A stretch of 13,145 nt of DNA from JAENVT01 sp031404635. Lineage in GTDB: Bacteria; Actinomycetota; Acidimicrobiia; Acidimicrobiales; Ilumatobacteraceae. Numbering within the stretch: position 1 is the stretch's first letter; each line of letters starts with the position of its first letter. The notes beneath the pieces are model-generated. The model was given only the letters and a program-made list of their open reading frames with translations. It made no database searches and had not been told where the DNA came from. The position numbers were made by a program, and so were the translations under genes. Shown piece by piece: positions 1 through 9,828 of the stretch. The stretch lies in the NCBI GenBank assembly GCA_031404635.1, contig JANNHY010000042.1, positions 1-13,145 of the forward strand, in the 5' to 3' direction.

Positions 1-271
1 GTACGGCACCTACGAAACGGGTGACGAGTCGAACCCGAACGCGAAGAAAAAAGTACAACAAGCGGCGCGGGAATCGCCACCCCCACGTACCGGTGAACAT
101 CGTCAGTACCGCCGAGCCGAGCAGCATGCCGGTGACGATCACGCCGATGCGAGTTGCGCTGTACCCCAATTGATCACCTAGGTACCCGGCCAACGACACG
201 GCGATCAACCCATCGGCGTAACCGCGCAGGCCGCGCGTGGCGATCAGGCGACGCCCGTCGGGGGTGATCAT
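1..271 (-). CDS. MFS-like transporter, N-terminal fragment (cut by window edge)
   Basis: About 90 codons are visible before the window ends. The start MITPDGRRLI is preceded by a good ribosome binding site (GAGAAGGGG, 3 nt before the ATG). Residues about 14-60 resemble the first two membrane helices of a major facilitator transporter: an R-G-YADG segment, a hydrophobic helix ending in GYLGDQLGYS, then a second helix IGVIVTGMLLGSAVLTM followed by a short loop. The gene starts 27 bp after the clpB stop on the same strand, so it is probably co-transcribed with clpB. After residue 60 the sequence becomes odd: a run of six T (minus strand) is followed by an Arg-rich stretch (residues about 74-85) that does not look like a normal third helix. 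Neither alternative frame gives an obviously better continuation. The substrate cannot be inferred. MFS is a family-level guess from two helices. Confidence 0.6.
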   Translation of the reverse strand, partial: MITPDGRRLIATRGLRGYADGLIAVSLAGYLGDQLGYSATRIGVIVTGMLLGSAVLTMFTGTWGWRFPRRLLYFFLRVRVRLVTRFVGAV

Positions 272-298
272 CGCCCCTTCTCTACACGGTCCAACTCG

Positions 299-2783
<2,485 letters not shown>

Positions 2784-2830
2784 GGTTGCCTCTCTCAGGA
2801 TCCTTGTCTCAGTTGCCTCTCAACAGCAAA

Positions 2831-2851
2831 CTTGAGTCGAAGTATATCAAC
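2831..2851 (-). promoter_or_regulatory. clpB promoter region with a degenerate HAIR (HspR operator)
   Basis: A perfect CTTGAGT half-site at 2831-2837 is followed after 7 nt by TATCAAC, which matches 4 of 7 positions of the HAIR right arm ACTCAAG. On the minus strand a TATACT -10-like hexamer (plus 2841-2846) lies inside this element, about 58 bp before the clpB GTG. No good -35 hexamer was seen. HspR control of clpB is known in Streptomyces and mycobacteria. The call here rests on one perfect half-site in the expected place, with hspR present in the same window. Confidence 0.5.
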
Positions 2852-2898
2852 TTGGACATCGTCGACGCACATCTCGCAAACGCCTCTCAAGGGTCACG

Positions 2899-2927
2899 TT
2901 GTCATCAAGCTGACACTATGTTACGGT
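2899..2927 (+). promoter_or_regulatory. Possible promoter of the CAP-domain gene
   Basis: TTGTCA (2899-2904, 5 of 6 to TTGACA) and TACGGT (2922-2927) are separated by 17 nt and lie about 40 bp before the GTG start of the CAP gene. A nearby alternative -10, TATGTT (2917-2922), has no correctly spaced -35. This is a consensus match only. Confidence 0.35.
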
Positions 2928-2967
2928 TCGATGACGACACCGAAGGCGGGCGCGATCGGAGTTCCTT

Positions 2968-3486
2968 GTGAATATTGTCAAGTCAGCGATTCATCAGCGT
3001 CTGGGCGCCTTTGGCGTCGTTGCCGCACTGGCGATGTTGGGCAGCGGTGGTCTGATCCAGCGTTGCACACCTCCGCCACCACCGGTCAGCGAACCCATCG
3101 TGGTCGCCGCTGAGTGCACAGCCATGGTCAACAAACAGCGTGCCGCGGCGGGCCTGGCCCCGGTCACCGAGAACGGATTGCTCGATTCCGCGGCGATCGG
3201 GCACTCTGCCTATCAGGCCAGACGGCACAAGATGACCCACACCGGTCAAGGCGGCACGAACGTCGGCCAACGACTGCTCGCCGTCGGCTTCACGCCATGG
3301 GCGTGGGGTGAGAACGTGGCCTACGGCTACGGAAGCTGCGCCGATGTGATGGCCGGGTGGATGAACAGTCCTGGGCACCGCGCCAACATCCTCAACCCGC
3401 AGATCCTCGAGATCGGGATGGGCGCGGTCGCCGACAGCGCCGGCGTCATCTACTGGACGATGGATCTGGCAACACTCGGCGGCTGA
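2968..3486 (+). CDS. Secreted CAP/SCP-domain protein
   Basis: The 172-residue protein starts at GTG with GGAG 6 nt upstream. It has a short basic N-terminus, a hydrophobic stretch at about 13-30 (signal peptide or anchor), a proline run at 34-39 and one CAP domain (cysteine-rich secretory protein/antigen 5/PR-1 family) from about 48 to 170. CAP signatures visible are NKQRAAAGL (55-63), H79, H91, GENVAYG (E115) and W-MNSPGHRANILN (H137), ending in YWTMDLA. The usual His/Glu/His cavity residues therefore appear present. C50 and C124 could form a disulfide outside the cell. The sequence before C33 is not a convincing lipobox. The biochemical role of bacterial CAP proteins is generally unsettled and no substrate can be named. 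The gene is divergent from clpB, sharing a 184-bp intergenic region, and converges with the next gene with a 15-bp gap. Confidence 0.88.
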   Translation: MNIVKSAIHQRLGAFGVVAALAMLGSGGLIQRCTPPPPPVSEPIVVAAECTAMVNKQRAAAGLAPVTENGLLDSAAIGHSAYQARRHKMTHTGQGGTNVGQRLLAVGFTPWAWGENVAYGYGSCADVMAGWMNSPGHRANILNPQILEIGMGAVADSAGVIYWTMDLATLGG

Positions 3487-3501
3487 CGCACACCTGCCCG
3501 C

Positions 3502-4545
3502 TCAGCGTGGGCACGACCACACCGCCAACTCGGCGCCGGTGAGATCGCGGAGCGTCGCACCTTTGGTGTTGGCGGTCGTGCGGCGGATGAACAACTCGAA
3601 CGGCGCCGCGCCGGTCATCTCGACCACGCCATCGACACGCACATCGCCCCGCGACAACGGGTCGCGCGATCCATCGGCCCGGAAGGTGACGCCGAACTCC
3701 AGCATCACCATCGTCGCCGACTCGGGGTTGCCGTCAGGTGCGATCGCCACGAGACGGTAATATACGAGGTCGTCGCTGAATGTCGCCGACACGACCAGGT
3801 CGGGCACGCCGTCGCCGATCAGGTCGACCATTACGGCGCTGCCGCGCTGTGGTGGTGGCGCCGGTTGCACGCCGTTGTTGGTCGTGATCAGTTGGGCGAC
3901 GGCGGTGACGGCAGGATCGCCCAGCGGCACCGGTGTGGCAGTCGGCGGCTGCAGTGGCCAGTTCGGCGCCTCGACCCACAGCCCCAGTGGTTCGGCATTG
4001 TCGGCTGCCCGAGGCTGCACAGCGATCGGGCACGACGCCGATATTTCGAGAGCGTTGAGCGGGCGGACCTGCACACTGAATCGTGAGCCGACGAAGTTGA
4101 CGACCGACGCCATCTCGACATGACCCTGCCGCAGCTGCGACACGGCATCACCCTGATAGGCGGCAAACCCATCGGGGGTGATATGGCCGAGCGGATACCC
4201 GTCGGCGAAGACCATGTGATCACCGACGACCGGCAAGGCCGCGGTGGCCGGGGCAATGGTGGTGGCAGTGGTGGTCGTGGTGGTGGTCGTGGTCAGCGCG
4301 ATCGTTGTCGTCGTCGTGGTCGATGAGGTCGACGTCGACGTCGAGGAGGTCGTCGTCGCCGCAGTTGGCAAGGCGGCGGCGCCAGGACGCGAATCCTGCC
4401 ACTGCGAGAGCACATAGGAAACCAGGCCGCCGACGACCAGCGCTGTAACCACGAGCAGCACGATGCCGACGCTGCGGTTCGAACGGCCAGTTTGAGAAGT
4501 ACTGCGCTCCTGGCTCAGACCGGGAGGATCCCACGGATGCGACAT
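3502..4545 (-). CDS. Membrane-anchored extracytoplasmic protein with Thr-rich stalk and one FG-GAP-like motif
   Basis: I do not recognise the family. From the ATG at 4545 the protein has 347 residues: a short hydrophilic cytoplasmic N-terminus (MSHPWDPPG...), one membrane helix at about 26-47 (VGIVLLVVTALVVGGLVSYV), a Thr/Ser-rich linker at about 61-97, then a roughly 240-residue domain expected outside the membrane. That domain contains DLIGDGVPDLVV (241-252), which resembles the calcium-binding loop of FG-GAP/VCBS repeats but occurs only once. Cysteines at 172 and 345 could pair. An in-frame GTG at 4590 would add 15 residues. Neither start has a well-spaced ribosome binding site; I prefer 4545 because MSHPWDPP is a natural hydrophilic opening. 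The gene is divergent from the SNF2 gene. Its role is unknown; a cell-envelope function is inferred from topology only. Confidence 0.72.
   Translation of the reverse strand: MSHPWDPPGLSQERSTSQTGRSNRSVGIVLLVVTALVVGGLVSYVLSQWQDSRPGAAALPTAATTTSSTSTSTSSTTTTTTIALTTTTTTTTTATTIAPATAALPVVGDHMVFADGYPLGHITPDGFAAYQGDAVSQLRQGHVEMASVVNFVGSRFSVQVRPLNALEISASCPIAVQPRAADNAEPLGLWVEAPNWPLQPPTATPVPLGDPAVTAVAQLITTNNGVQPAPPPQRGSAVMVDLIGDGVPDLVVSATFSDDLVYYRLVAIAPDGNPESATMVMLEFGVTFRADGSRDPLSRGDVRVDGVVEMTGAAPFELFIRRTTANTKGATLRDLTGAELAVWSCPR
4255..4365 (-). repeat. Low-complexity Thr-codon tract
   Basis: This stretch encodes the Thr/Ser stalk of the membrane-anchored protein (about residues 61-97), including runs of six and nine Thr separated by IAL. 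The codons vary among ACC, ACG and ACT, so it is an amino-acid repeat rather than a pure nucleotide microsatellite. Such linkers usually lift a surface domain through the envelope and can be O-glycosylated in actinobacteria; that part is inference. Confidence 0.75.
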
Positions 4546-4598
4546 CTTCGCCACAGTCTTATGCACGACGACGCCGGAAGCGGCGCGCACCCCCCTCG

Positions 4599-4604
4599 TA
4601 CACT
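4599..4604 (+). promoter_or_regulatory. -10 element of a probable leaderless promoter
   Basis: TACACT (a TAnnnT hexamer) ends 6 nt before the GTG start of the SNF2 gene, so transcription would begin at or next to the start codon. No Shine-Dalgarno sequence is visible upstream of that GTG, which agrees with a leaderless mRNA, a common form in actinobacteria. No TTG-type -35 is seen. Confidence 0.5.
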
Positions 4605-4610
4605 CGACAT

Positions 4611-7541
4611 GTGCCCATCCGACCCGCCGCTGCGACGCCTCCTGGGCTACAGCTGACCTGGCTCGATGGCGAGGTCGTGGCCTGGCAGCCGGGTCGTGGC
4701 GCCTACGGCGGCAATCTGCAAGCCGCTGTCAGTTCTACGTTCCGCCGGCCGCCGGCTCCGCACAACGGCTCGATGCGTGTCGTGCGCATGGCCCTGCCGG
4801 GCGGCGAGCAGCAGGTGATGTGCCAGCGACTGACCGTCGCATCATTGGCCGCGCTCGGGCAACTCGACGCCCTCGACGGCGACGTTGGCGCCTCGGTCGG
4901 TTGGCTCGGCGCCGCGTATTCGGTTGCAATCCGACTCGTCACCGGGGGCCGCGTGCTGCCAGAGCTCACCGACACGGGCCTCGGATGGTGGGTGGCGAGG
5001 TGGCGGCCGCTAGGTGCCGATCTTGCCGTTGCCGTTGCCGAACTGGCCGCCACCCAGCCGCCGGTGGTAGCGGTGGCCAGTCCGGGGTTCACCGCCGAAG
5101 AACTCACCAAGGTCATCATCGACTCGTTCGTCGATCAAACGGCTCGGCTGCTCCTGGCGGGTGCCGGCTGGCACGCCCCGATCACCGACACGCGACGCCT
5201 CGCGGCACGCGCCGCGCGCGCCGCGGCCCGAGCTCTCAGCGCGCCGGCCGGCGAGTTCCGCGCCGACCCTGAACTCGGCGACGCACTCGACGATCTGGCG
5301 GCGATGTTCGAGCAAGCCATGCACCGCGCCGAGGGCGAGCCGGTCGTGCAAGCGCGGCTGCGGCTGGACCTGCCCGACGATCCGCTGGGCGAGTGGCCGC
5401 TCTCGTTGGAACTGGTCGACCGCGATGATCGCAGCCGATGGTGTTCTGGGGCAGACGCTGCTGCTGGTGCGCCGGCCGCGTTGAGCCTCGCCGGCAGCGA
5501 ACGATTCCTACCGATGCTCAGCGAGTGCATCGCCGCCGCCACGGTCGACATCGAGATGCTCGCCCCGTGGCTCACACCATGGCTCGCCGATCCGCTGGCC
5601 GGTGTCGATCTCGACGTGGCCGCGGCGACGCTGGAGGCGGTCGAAGCCTTGGCCGCCGTCGACATCGAACTGCTGACTCCCGAGCGCCTCACGCGGCGAT
5701 CGGCTACCACCAAGGGCGTCGCCCAGCCGAAGAATGCATCAGGCGCCAGCAGGTTCAGCGCCGCGGCGATCATCGACTGGACCGTCGTGGTCGACGACGC
5801 GCCGGTCGACGAGGCGCTGCTCGAACGCGCCGCGGCGTCGGGTGCCGGCCTGATCAACGTCAACGGCCGATGGGTGCGCCTCGACCGCACCGAGGCCCGG
5901 CGGGCGCTCGCCAACCTTGCGGAGCATCGCCGCGACCACGCCGAATTGTCGGCCATCGACCTGTTGCGGCTCGCTGCCGAACTGGCCGCCGCCGAGCCGG
6001 CACAGCCCACCGACCACAGCGCACCGGCGATCGCCGCCACTGGCTGGCTCGGTGATCTTCTGCAGGGCCTGCCCGACGCGGCGCTCGCCGAGGGAGTCGA
6101 GCCTGCCGGATTCACGGCAACCCTGCGGCCGTATCAACGCCGCGGGCTCGGCTGGTTGCAGTTCCTCCACCAGCTCGGTCTCGGCGGCTGCCTGGCCGAC
6201 GACATGGGTCTCGGCAAGACACCGACCACGCTCGCTCACCTTGCCGCGTTGCCCGGCGGCCCGCATCTGGTGATCTGCCCGCTGTCGGTCGTGCGCAACT
6301 GGGAAGCCGAGGCCGAACGATTCACACCGCTGCTGCGGGTCGCAGTGCACCACGGCACCGGCCGCAGCGACGCGACCACGTTTGCCACTGTCGTCGCCCA
6401 GCACGACCTGATCATCACCACCTATCACGTCGCCGCCCGCGACATCGACACCCTTAAGGCGGTGCACTGGGCGGCCGTTGTGTTCGACGAGGCGCAAGCC
6501 GTGAAGAACCCCGAGACGCGCACGGCCAAGGCCCTGCGCACCCTGCCGGCCGAACAGCACATCGCCCTTACCGGCACGCCGGTCGAGAACCGGCTCAGCG
6601 AACTGTGGTCGATCATGTCGATGGTCACGCCGGGGCTGCTCGGCAACCTCAACCAATTCCGCCGACGATTCGCCAGGCCAATCGAGCGCGACCACGACCT
6701 CGTGGCGGCAGCAGCCTTGCGCCAACTGACATCGCCGTTCCTGCTGCGTCGAACAAAGGCCGACAAGTCGCTGGTGCCCGACCTACCCGACAAGGTCGAA
6801 CAGTTGGCTTGGGCGTCGCTCACCCGCGAGCAGGCCGGCATGTACCAAGGCGTCGTCGACCATGTACTGGCCGACGCTCAGCAGGCCACCGGCATGCGTC
6901 GCCGCGGGCTGGTGCTGGCAGCGCTGACCCGCCTCAAGCAGATCTGCAATCATCCTGCACACGCACTCGGCGATGGCTCCCGGCTTGGCGGCAGGTCGGG
7001 CAAGCTGACCCGCTTCGACGAACTGATCACCGACCTCCTCGACGCCGACGAGCAAGCCCTGGTGTTCACCCAATTCCGCGAGATGGGGTTGTTGCTGCAA
7101 CGACACCTCCACGAGCGCTTTGCCCTGTCCACACCGTTCCTGCACGGTGGCGTCTCGAAAACCGGACGCGACCGGATGGTCGACGAGTTCCAGACCGGGT
7201 CGGCGTCGCCTCTGCTGTTGGTGTCGCTGAAGGCCGGTGGCACAGGGCTCAATCTCACTGCGGCATCACACGTCGTCCACTACGACCGCTGGTGGAACCC
7301 GGCCGTCGAAGACCAGGCCACCGACCGGGCTTGGCGGATCGGTCAGAGGCGGTCGGTGTTCGTGCACAAGCTGGTCTGCGCGGGCACGATCGAGGAACGA
7401 GTCGACGCGATGATCAGCGACAAGAGGGCGCTCGCCGACGTCGTCGTCGGTACCACCGGCGAGGCGTGGCTCAGCGAACTGTCGACCGACCAACTGCGCG
7501 ATCTGATCGTGCTCGACCATCACGCGGTGCGTGGCACTTGA
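4611..7541 (+). CDS. SNF2-family DEAD/DEAH-box helicase-like ATPase
   Basis: The 976-residue protein is a double-stranded-DNA-translocating Swi2/Snf2-type ATPase. The N-terminal half (about 1-500) is divergent. Its last part (about 380-445; DWTVVVDDAPVDEALLERA then NVNGRWVRLD) resembles the bacterial domain that precedes SNF2 cores (DUF3670/PF12419 type). The first RecA lobe shows motif I DDMGLGKT (K536), motif Ia ICPLSVVRNW, motif II DEAQ (626-629) and motif III LTGTPVENRLSELWS. The second lobe shows ALVFTQFREM, motif V LKAGGTGLNLTAA and motif VI DRAWRIGQRR (about 906-914). All ATPase motifs are intact. Start GTG at 4611; an overlapping ATG at 4609 is out of frame and soon stops. The stop overlaps the next gene, so the two are co-expressed. 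Family and ATPase assignment are firm. The process served (repair, recombination, transcription or defence) is not shown by the sequence. Confidence 0.95.
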   Translation: MPIRPAAATPPGLQLTWLDGEVVAWQPGRGAYGGNLQAAVSSTFRRPPAPHNGSMRVVRMALPGGEQQVMCQRLTVASLAALGQLDALDGDVGASVGWLGAAYSVAIRLVTGGRVLPELTDTGLGWWVARWRPLGADLAVAVAELAATQPPVVAVASPGFTAEELTKVIIDSFVDQTARLLLAGAGWHAPITDTRRLAARAARAAARALSAPAGEFRADPELGDALDDLAAMFEQAMHRAEGEPVVQARLRLDLPDDPLGEWPLSLELVDRDDRSRWCSGADAAAGAPAALSLAGSERFLPMLSECIAAATVDIEMLAPWLTPWLADPLAGVDLDVAAATLEAVEALAAVDIELLTPERLTRRSATTKGVAQPKNASGASRFSAAAIIDWTVVVDDAPVDEALLERAAASGAGLINVNGRWVRLDRTEARRALANLAEHRRDHAELSAIDLLRLAAELAAAEPAQPTDHSAPAIAATGWLGDLLQGLPDAALAEGVEPAGFTATLRPYQRRGLGWLQFLHQLGLGGCLADDMGLGKTPTTLAHLAALPGGPHLVICPLSVVRNWEAEAERFTPLLRVAVHHGTGRSDATTFATVVAQHDLIITTYHVAARDIDTLKAVHWAAVVFDEAQAVKNPETRTAKALRTLPAEQHIALTGTPVENRLSELWSIMSMVTPGLLGNLNQFRRRFARPIERDHDLVAAAALRQLTSPFLLRRTKADKSLVPDLPDKVEQLAWASLTREQAGMYQGVVDHVLADAQQATGMRRRGLVLAALTRLKQICNHPAHALGDGSRLGGRSGKLTRFDELITDLLDADEQALVFTQFREMGLLLQRHLHERFALSTPFLHGGVSKTGRDRMVDEFQTGSASPLLLVSLKAGGTGLNLTAASHVVHYDRWWNPAVEDQATDRAWRIGQRRSVFVHKLVCAGTIEERVDAMISDKRALADVVVGTTGEAWLSELSTDQLRDLIVLDHHAVRGT

Positions 7542-8257
7542 GCATCGTTATCACACCGGGCCCGGTGCAGCGCCACGGCGAGCCCACCCCGGCCGGCCGC
7601 CTCGCGGCATCGTTGCTCTCGGTCACGGTCGCCGGGCTCGCCGACCCCCAGCGGTTCCGGCGCGGCAAGGCCTATCTCGCCGAGCATGCCGTCACCCACC
7701 TCGAGATCTCCGAGGGTGTGCTGTTGGCGACGGTGATCGGCGGCCGCCCCGATCCGTACCGCGTCATCATCACCGTCGAGACAATCACCCGTCCCGACGA
7801 CCTCGGCCAGGTGCCCGACCGATCCCACGTCGCCCGACTTGTCCCGCGTGGTCAGGAGCTGCTCTGCTCGTGCTCGTGCCCAGACTGGGAGGACCCGTGC
7901 AAGCACGGCGTGGCCGCACTGCTCGCACTCGCCGGCGAGTTCGGGTCCCGACCGGAATTGCTGGCCGCCTGGCGCTGCGGCGACGTCGAAGCGAGGCCGC
8001 GCACCAGGGTCGGTTCTCGGGCGCGTTCCGACCGTCACCTCCGCCTCGTCCCACCCTCGCCACCGCCGTCTCCGTTCGACACACCTGAATGGCGCGAGTT
8101 CGCCGGCGGCGCCCTGGCCGTTCCGCAGTGCATCGTGACAAGCGAGCCGCTGACCCTGCCGACGATGCTCCTCGATCGCACCGACGTCGCCGACGTGATC
8201 CGCTCGGCGTGGGAAGCCCTCAGCCGGTTCAGTCCCGATTACGATTCGGCCAGGTGA
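7538..8257 (+). CDS. Small SWIM zinc-finger protein paired with the SNF2 ATPase
   Basis: The 239-residue protein begins at a TTG (7538) that overlaps the SNF2 stop as TTGA, implying translational coupling. The next in-frame candidate is GTG at 7565. The diagnostic motif is the SWIM zinc ligand set CxCx6CxH: C112, C114, C121 and H123 within LLCSCSCPDWEDPCKHG, followed by a hydrophobic helix (AALLALAGEF) as is typical. SWIM domains are known from SWI2/SNF2 and MuDR proteins and are thought to bind DNA or protein partners. The region before the finger (about 25-105; RFRRGKAYLAEH, then beta-like segments) resembles the usual SWIM-protein lead-in. The C-terminal 110 residues are Pro/Arg-rich and unassigned. 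Adjacent SNF2 and SWIM genes recur in bacteria, so the partner role is likely. The exact start is uncertain. Confidence 0.85.
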   Translation: MSIVITPGPVQRHGEPTPAGRLAASLLSVTVAGLADPQRFRRGKAYLAEHAVTHLEISEGVLLATVIGGRPDPYRVIITVETITRPDDLGQVPDRSHVARLVPRGQELLCSCSCPDWEDPCKHGVAALLALAGEFGSRPELLAAWRCGDVEARPRTRVGSRARSDRHLRLVPPSPPPSPFDTPEWREFAGGALAVPQCIVTSEPLTLPTMLLDRTDVADVIRSAWEALSRFSPDYDSAR

Positions 8258-8264
8258 GCCCGCG

Positions 8265-8654
8265 TCAGCTCGAGCGACCGAGACGTGACCCGCCGAACAC
8301 CGACACGTCTTGGCGCAGCGGCACGAGGTCGCGGCGGGGAGAACGACGGTCGGCTTCGGCTCGCGCCAACGATGCCAGCTGAACCAACTCGGCGTTCTCG
8401 GCACGCAGTCGCTCGACCTCGGTTTCGAGCTGCATAACCCTGCGGATACCTTCAAGATTCATGCCCTCGGCAGCTAGCTCGCTGATCCGCCGCAAGCGGT
8501 CGATGTCGACGTCGCTGTACCGGCGGTTGCCGCCCTGTGTACGCGCCGGCAGCACAAGGCCGCGGCGTTCGTAGATTCGTAGTGTCTGCGGATGCATGCC
8601 GGCCAGTTCGGCGGCCACCGAGATGACGTAGACGGCGTGGTGTTGAGATCGCAT
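8265..8654 (-). CDS. hspR: MerR-family heat-shock repressor HspR
   Basis: The 129-residue regulator carries a winged helix-turn-helix of MerR type: YVISVAAELAGMHPQTLRIYERRGLVLPARTQGGNRRYSDVDIDRL (about 9-53), followed by an ISELA-EGMNLEGIRRVMQLE segment and a coiled coil (about 76-100) for dimerisation. This is the HspR pattern and the position at the end of the dnaK operon matches it. HspR binds HAIR inverted repeats and represses dnaK and clpB operons; DnaK acts as co-repressor in Streptomyces. The gene starts 2 nt after the dnaJ stop, with GGAG inside the 3' end of dnaJ, so it is translated from the same mRNA and is autoregulated. It converges with the SWIM gene with a 7-bp gap and no visible intrinsic terminator. 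Confidence 0.94.
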   Translation of the reverse strand: MRSQHHAVYVISVAAELAGMHPQTLRIYERRGLVLPARTQGGNRRYSDVDIDRLRRISELAAEGMNLEGIRRVMQLETEVERLRAENAELVQLASLARAEADRRSPRRDLVPLRQDVSVFGGSRLGRSS

Positions 8655-8656
8655 GG

Positions 8657-9778
8657 TTATGACTCCAATCGAGTCCTGGGTGAAACGGTAGTCGTTGTCG
8701 CCAGCGTCTCGACGGCAGCGCGCTGCTCGTCGGTGAGATGCTTTGGCACTTCCACATCGACGGTGACGATCAGATCTCCGGTCGCCTTGTTGGTGATGAT
8801 GCCTTTGCCTTTGACCCTGTGACGCGAGCCCGACGGGGTGCCGGGACGTAGCCGCAGCATGACCCTGGGGCCATCGAGCGTCGGCACGTCGATGTCGCCG
8901 CCGAGCGCCGCCTCAGGAAATGTGACCGGCACCCTGACGGTGAGATTGTTGCCATGGCGACCGAACAAGTGATGCCCGGCAACATGACATTCGACGATCA
9001 GGTCGCCCGGCGGCCCACCGTTTCGACCCGGGGCACCGCGGCCCTTGAGGCGAATTCTCTGGCCATCGGCGACGCCGGCAGGTATGCGCGCCTGCACCTC
9101 GCGCGGGCGACGTTCGGTGCCGGTGCCGCGACAGGTCGGGCACGGGTCGGTGATCACAACACCGCGGCCACCGCAGACGCGGCACGGCGACGAGAACGAG
9201 AACAGCCCCTGGTTGTCGTCGACGACTCCACGCCCGCCACACTGCGAACAGACGCTGGGCTGGGTACCGGGTTTGGCGCCGCTTCCGCTGCACGTGGCGC
9301 ACTGCGCATCGCTGGTGAGATACAGCGTGGTGGTAAGCCCCTTCACGGCGTCGGCGAAGTCGAGATTCAGCGTGGCCTCGACGTCGGCTCCACGCTGCGG
9401 ACCCGCCGAAGCCGATGGCCCGCCGCCGCGTCGCCCGCGGCCGAACATCTGCCCGAGCAGATCGCCGAGACCATCGCTGCCGACATTGAAGTTGTAACCG
9501 CCGGGCCCGCCAGGACCGCCGCCTTGGAAACCGCCGATCGGGCCGAGCTTGCGGACCTCGTCGTATTCCTTGCGCTTGGCGTCGTCGCCCAGCACGTCAT
9601 AGGCCGAGCTGACCTCTTTGAACCGCTCCTCGGCGGCATCGTCGCCAGGGTGGGTGTCGGGATGGCTCCCGCGAGCCAACTTGCGATAGGCCTTGGTGAT
9701 TTCTTTTGCCGAGGCTTCGTCGCTGACGCCGAGAACCTTGTAGTAGTCCTTCTCGTACCACTCACGTTGTGCCGCCAT
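8657..9778 (-). CDS. dnaJ: Chaperone protein DnaJ (Hsp40)
   Basis: The 373-residue co-chaperone stimulates DnaK ATP hydrolysis and delivers substrates. Domains in order: J domain about 9-75 (DYYKVLGVSDEAS, with HPD at 39-41), Gly/Phe-rich region about 80-125 (GGFQGGGPGGPGG), then a zinc-binding domain with four CxxCxGxG repeats at C160/C163, C177/C180, C199/C202 and C213/C216 (the last reads CPTCRGTG), and a C-terminal substrate-binding domain (VPVTFPEAALGGDIDVPTLDG). All four cysteine pairs are intact, so this is a type I DnaJ of normal length. It lies 50 bp after grpE and 2 bp before hspR. Confidence 0.97.
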   Translation of the reverse strand: MAAQREWYEKDYYKVLGVSDEASAKEITKAYRKLARGSHPDTHPGDDAAEERFKEVSSAYDVLGDDAKRKEYDEVRKLGPIGGFQGGGPGGPGGYNFNVGSDGLGDLLGQMFGRGRRGGGPSASAGPQRGADVEATLNLDFADAVKGLTTTLYLTSDAQCATCSGSGAKPGTQPSVCSQCGGRGVVDDNQGLFSFSSPCRVCGGRGVVITDPCPTCRGTGTERRPREVQARIPAGVADGQRIRLKGRGAPGRNGGPPGDLIVECHVAGHHLFGRHGNNLTVRVPVTFPEAALGGDIDVPTLDGPRVMLRLRPGTPSGSRHRVKGKGIITNKATGDLIVTVDVEVPKHLTDEQRAAVETLATTTTVSPRTRLES

Positions 9779-9783
9779 CGATC

Positions 9784-9795
9784 ATCACCTCCTTT
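9784..9795 (-). promoter_or_regulatory. Extended Shine-Dalgarno of dnaJ
   Basis: The minus-strand sequence AAAGGAGGTGAT is a full-length match to the anti-Shine-Dalgarno at the 3' end of 16S rRNA and ends 5 nt before the dnaJ ATG. It is much stronger than the other ribosome binding sites in this operon and sits in the only real gap (50 bp) inside it, which suggests independent, efficient initiation of dnaJ. Confidence 0.8.
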
Positions 9796-9828
9796 GCATG
9801 GCGAGTCGGTCAGGGCCGCCGCGGCGCT

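Noticed and set aside
2803..2824. Second HAIR-like element CTTGTCT-N8-TCTCAAC before clpB
   Set aside because: Both arms have two mismatches and the spacer is 8 rather than 7 nt; chance is sufficient.
2900..2915. Inverted repeat TGTCA-N6-TGACA upstream of the CAP gene
   Set aside because: A 5-bp palindrome in a 184-bp region is expected by chance; it may be an operator but nothing else supports it.
3058..3069. Lipoprotein cleavage site before C33 of the CAP protein
   Set aside because: The preceding residues are GLIQR, which lack the small residue needed just before the lipobox cysteine.
6605..7537. In-frame extension of the SWIM gene upstream through the SNF2 gene
   Set aside because: It is an Arg/Pro-rich shadow of the SNF2 frame. 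The SWIM protein is recognisable only after 7538.
8258..8264. Bidirectional terminator between the SWIM gene and hspR, and others between convergent genes
   Set aside because: Gaps are only 7 and 15 bp and no GC-rich hairpin followed by a T run was seen in or around them.
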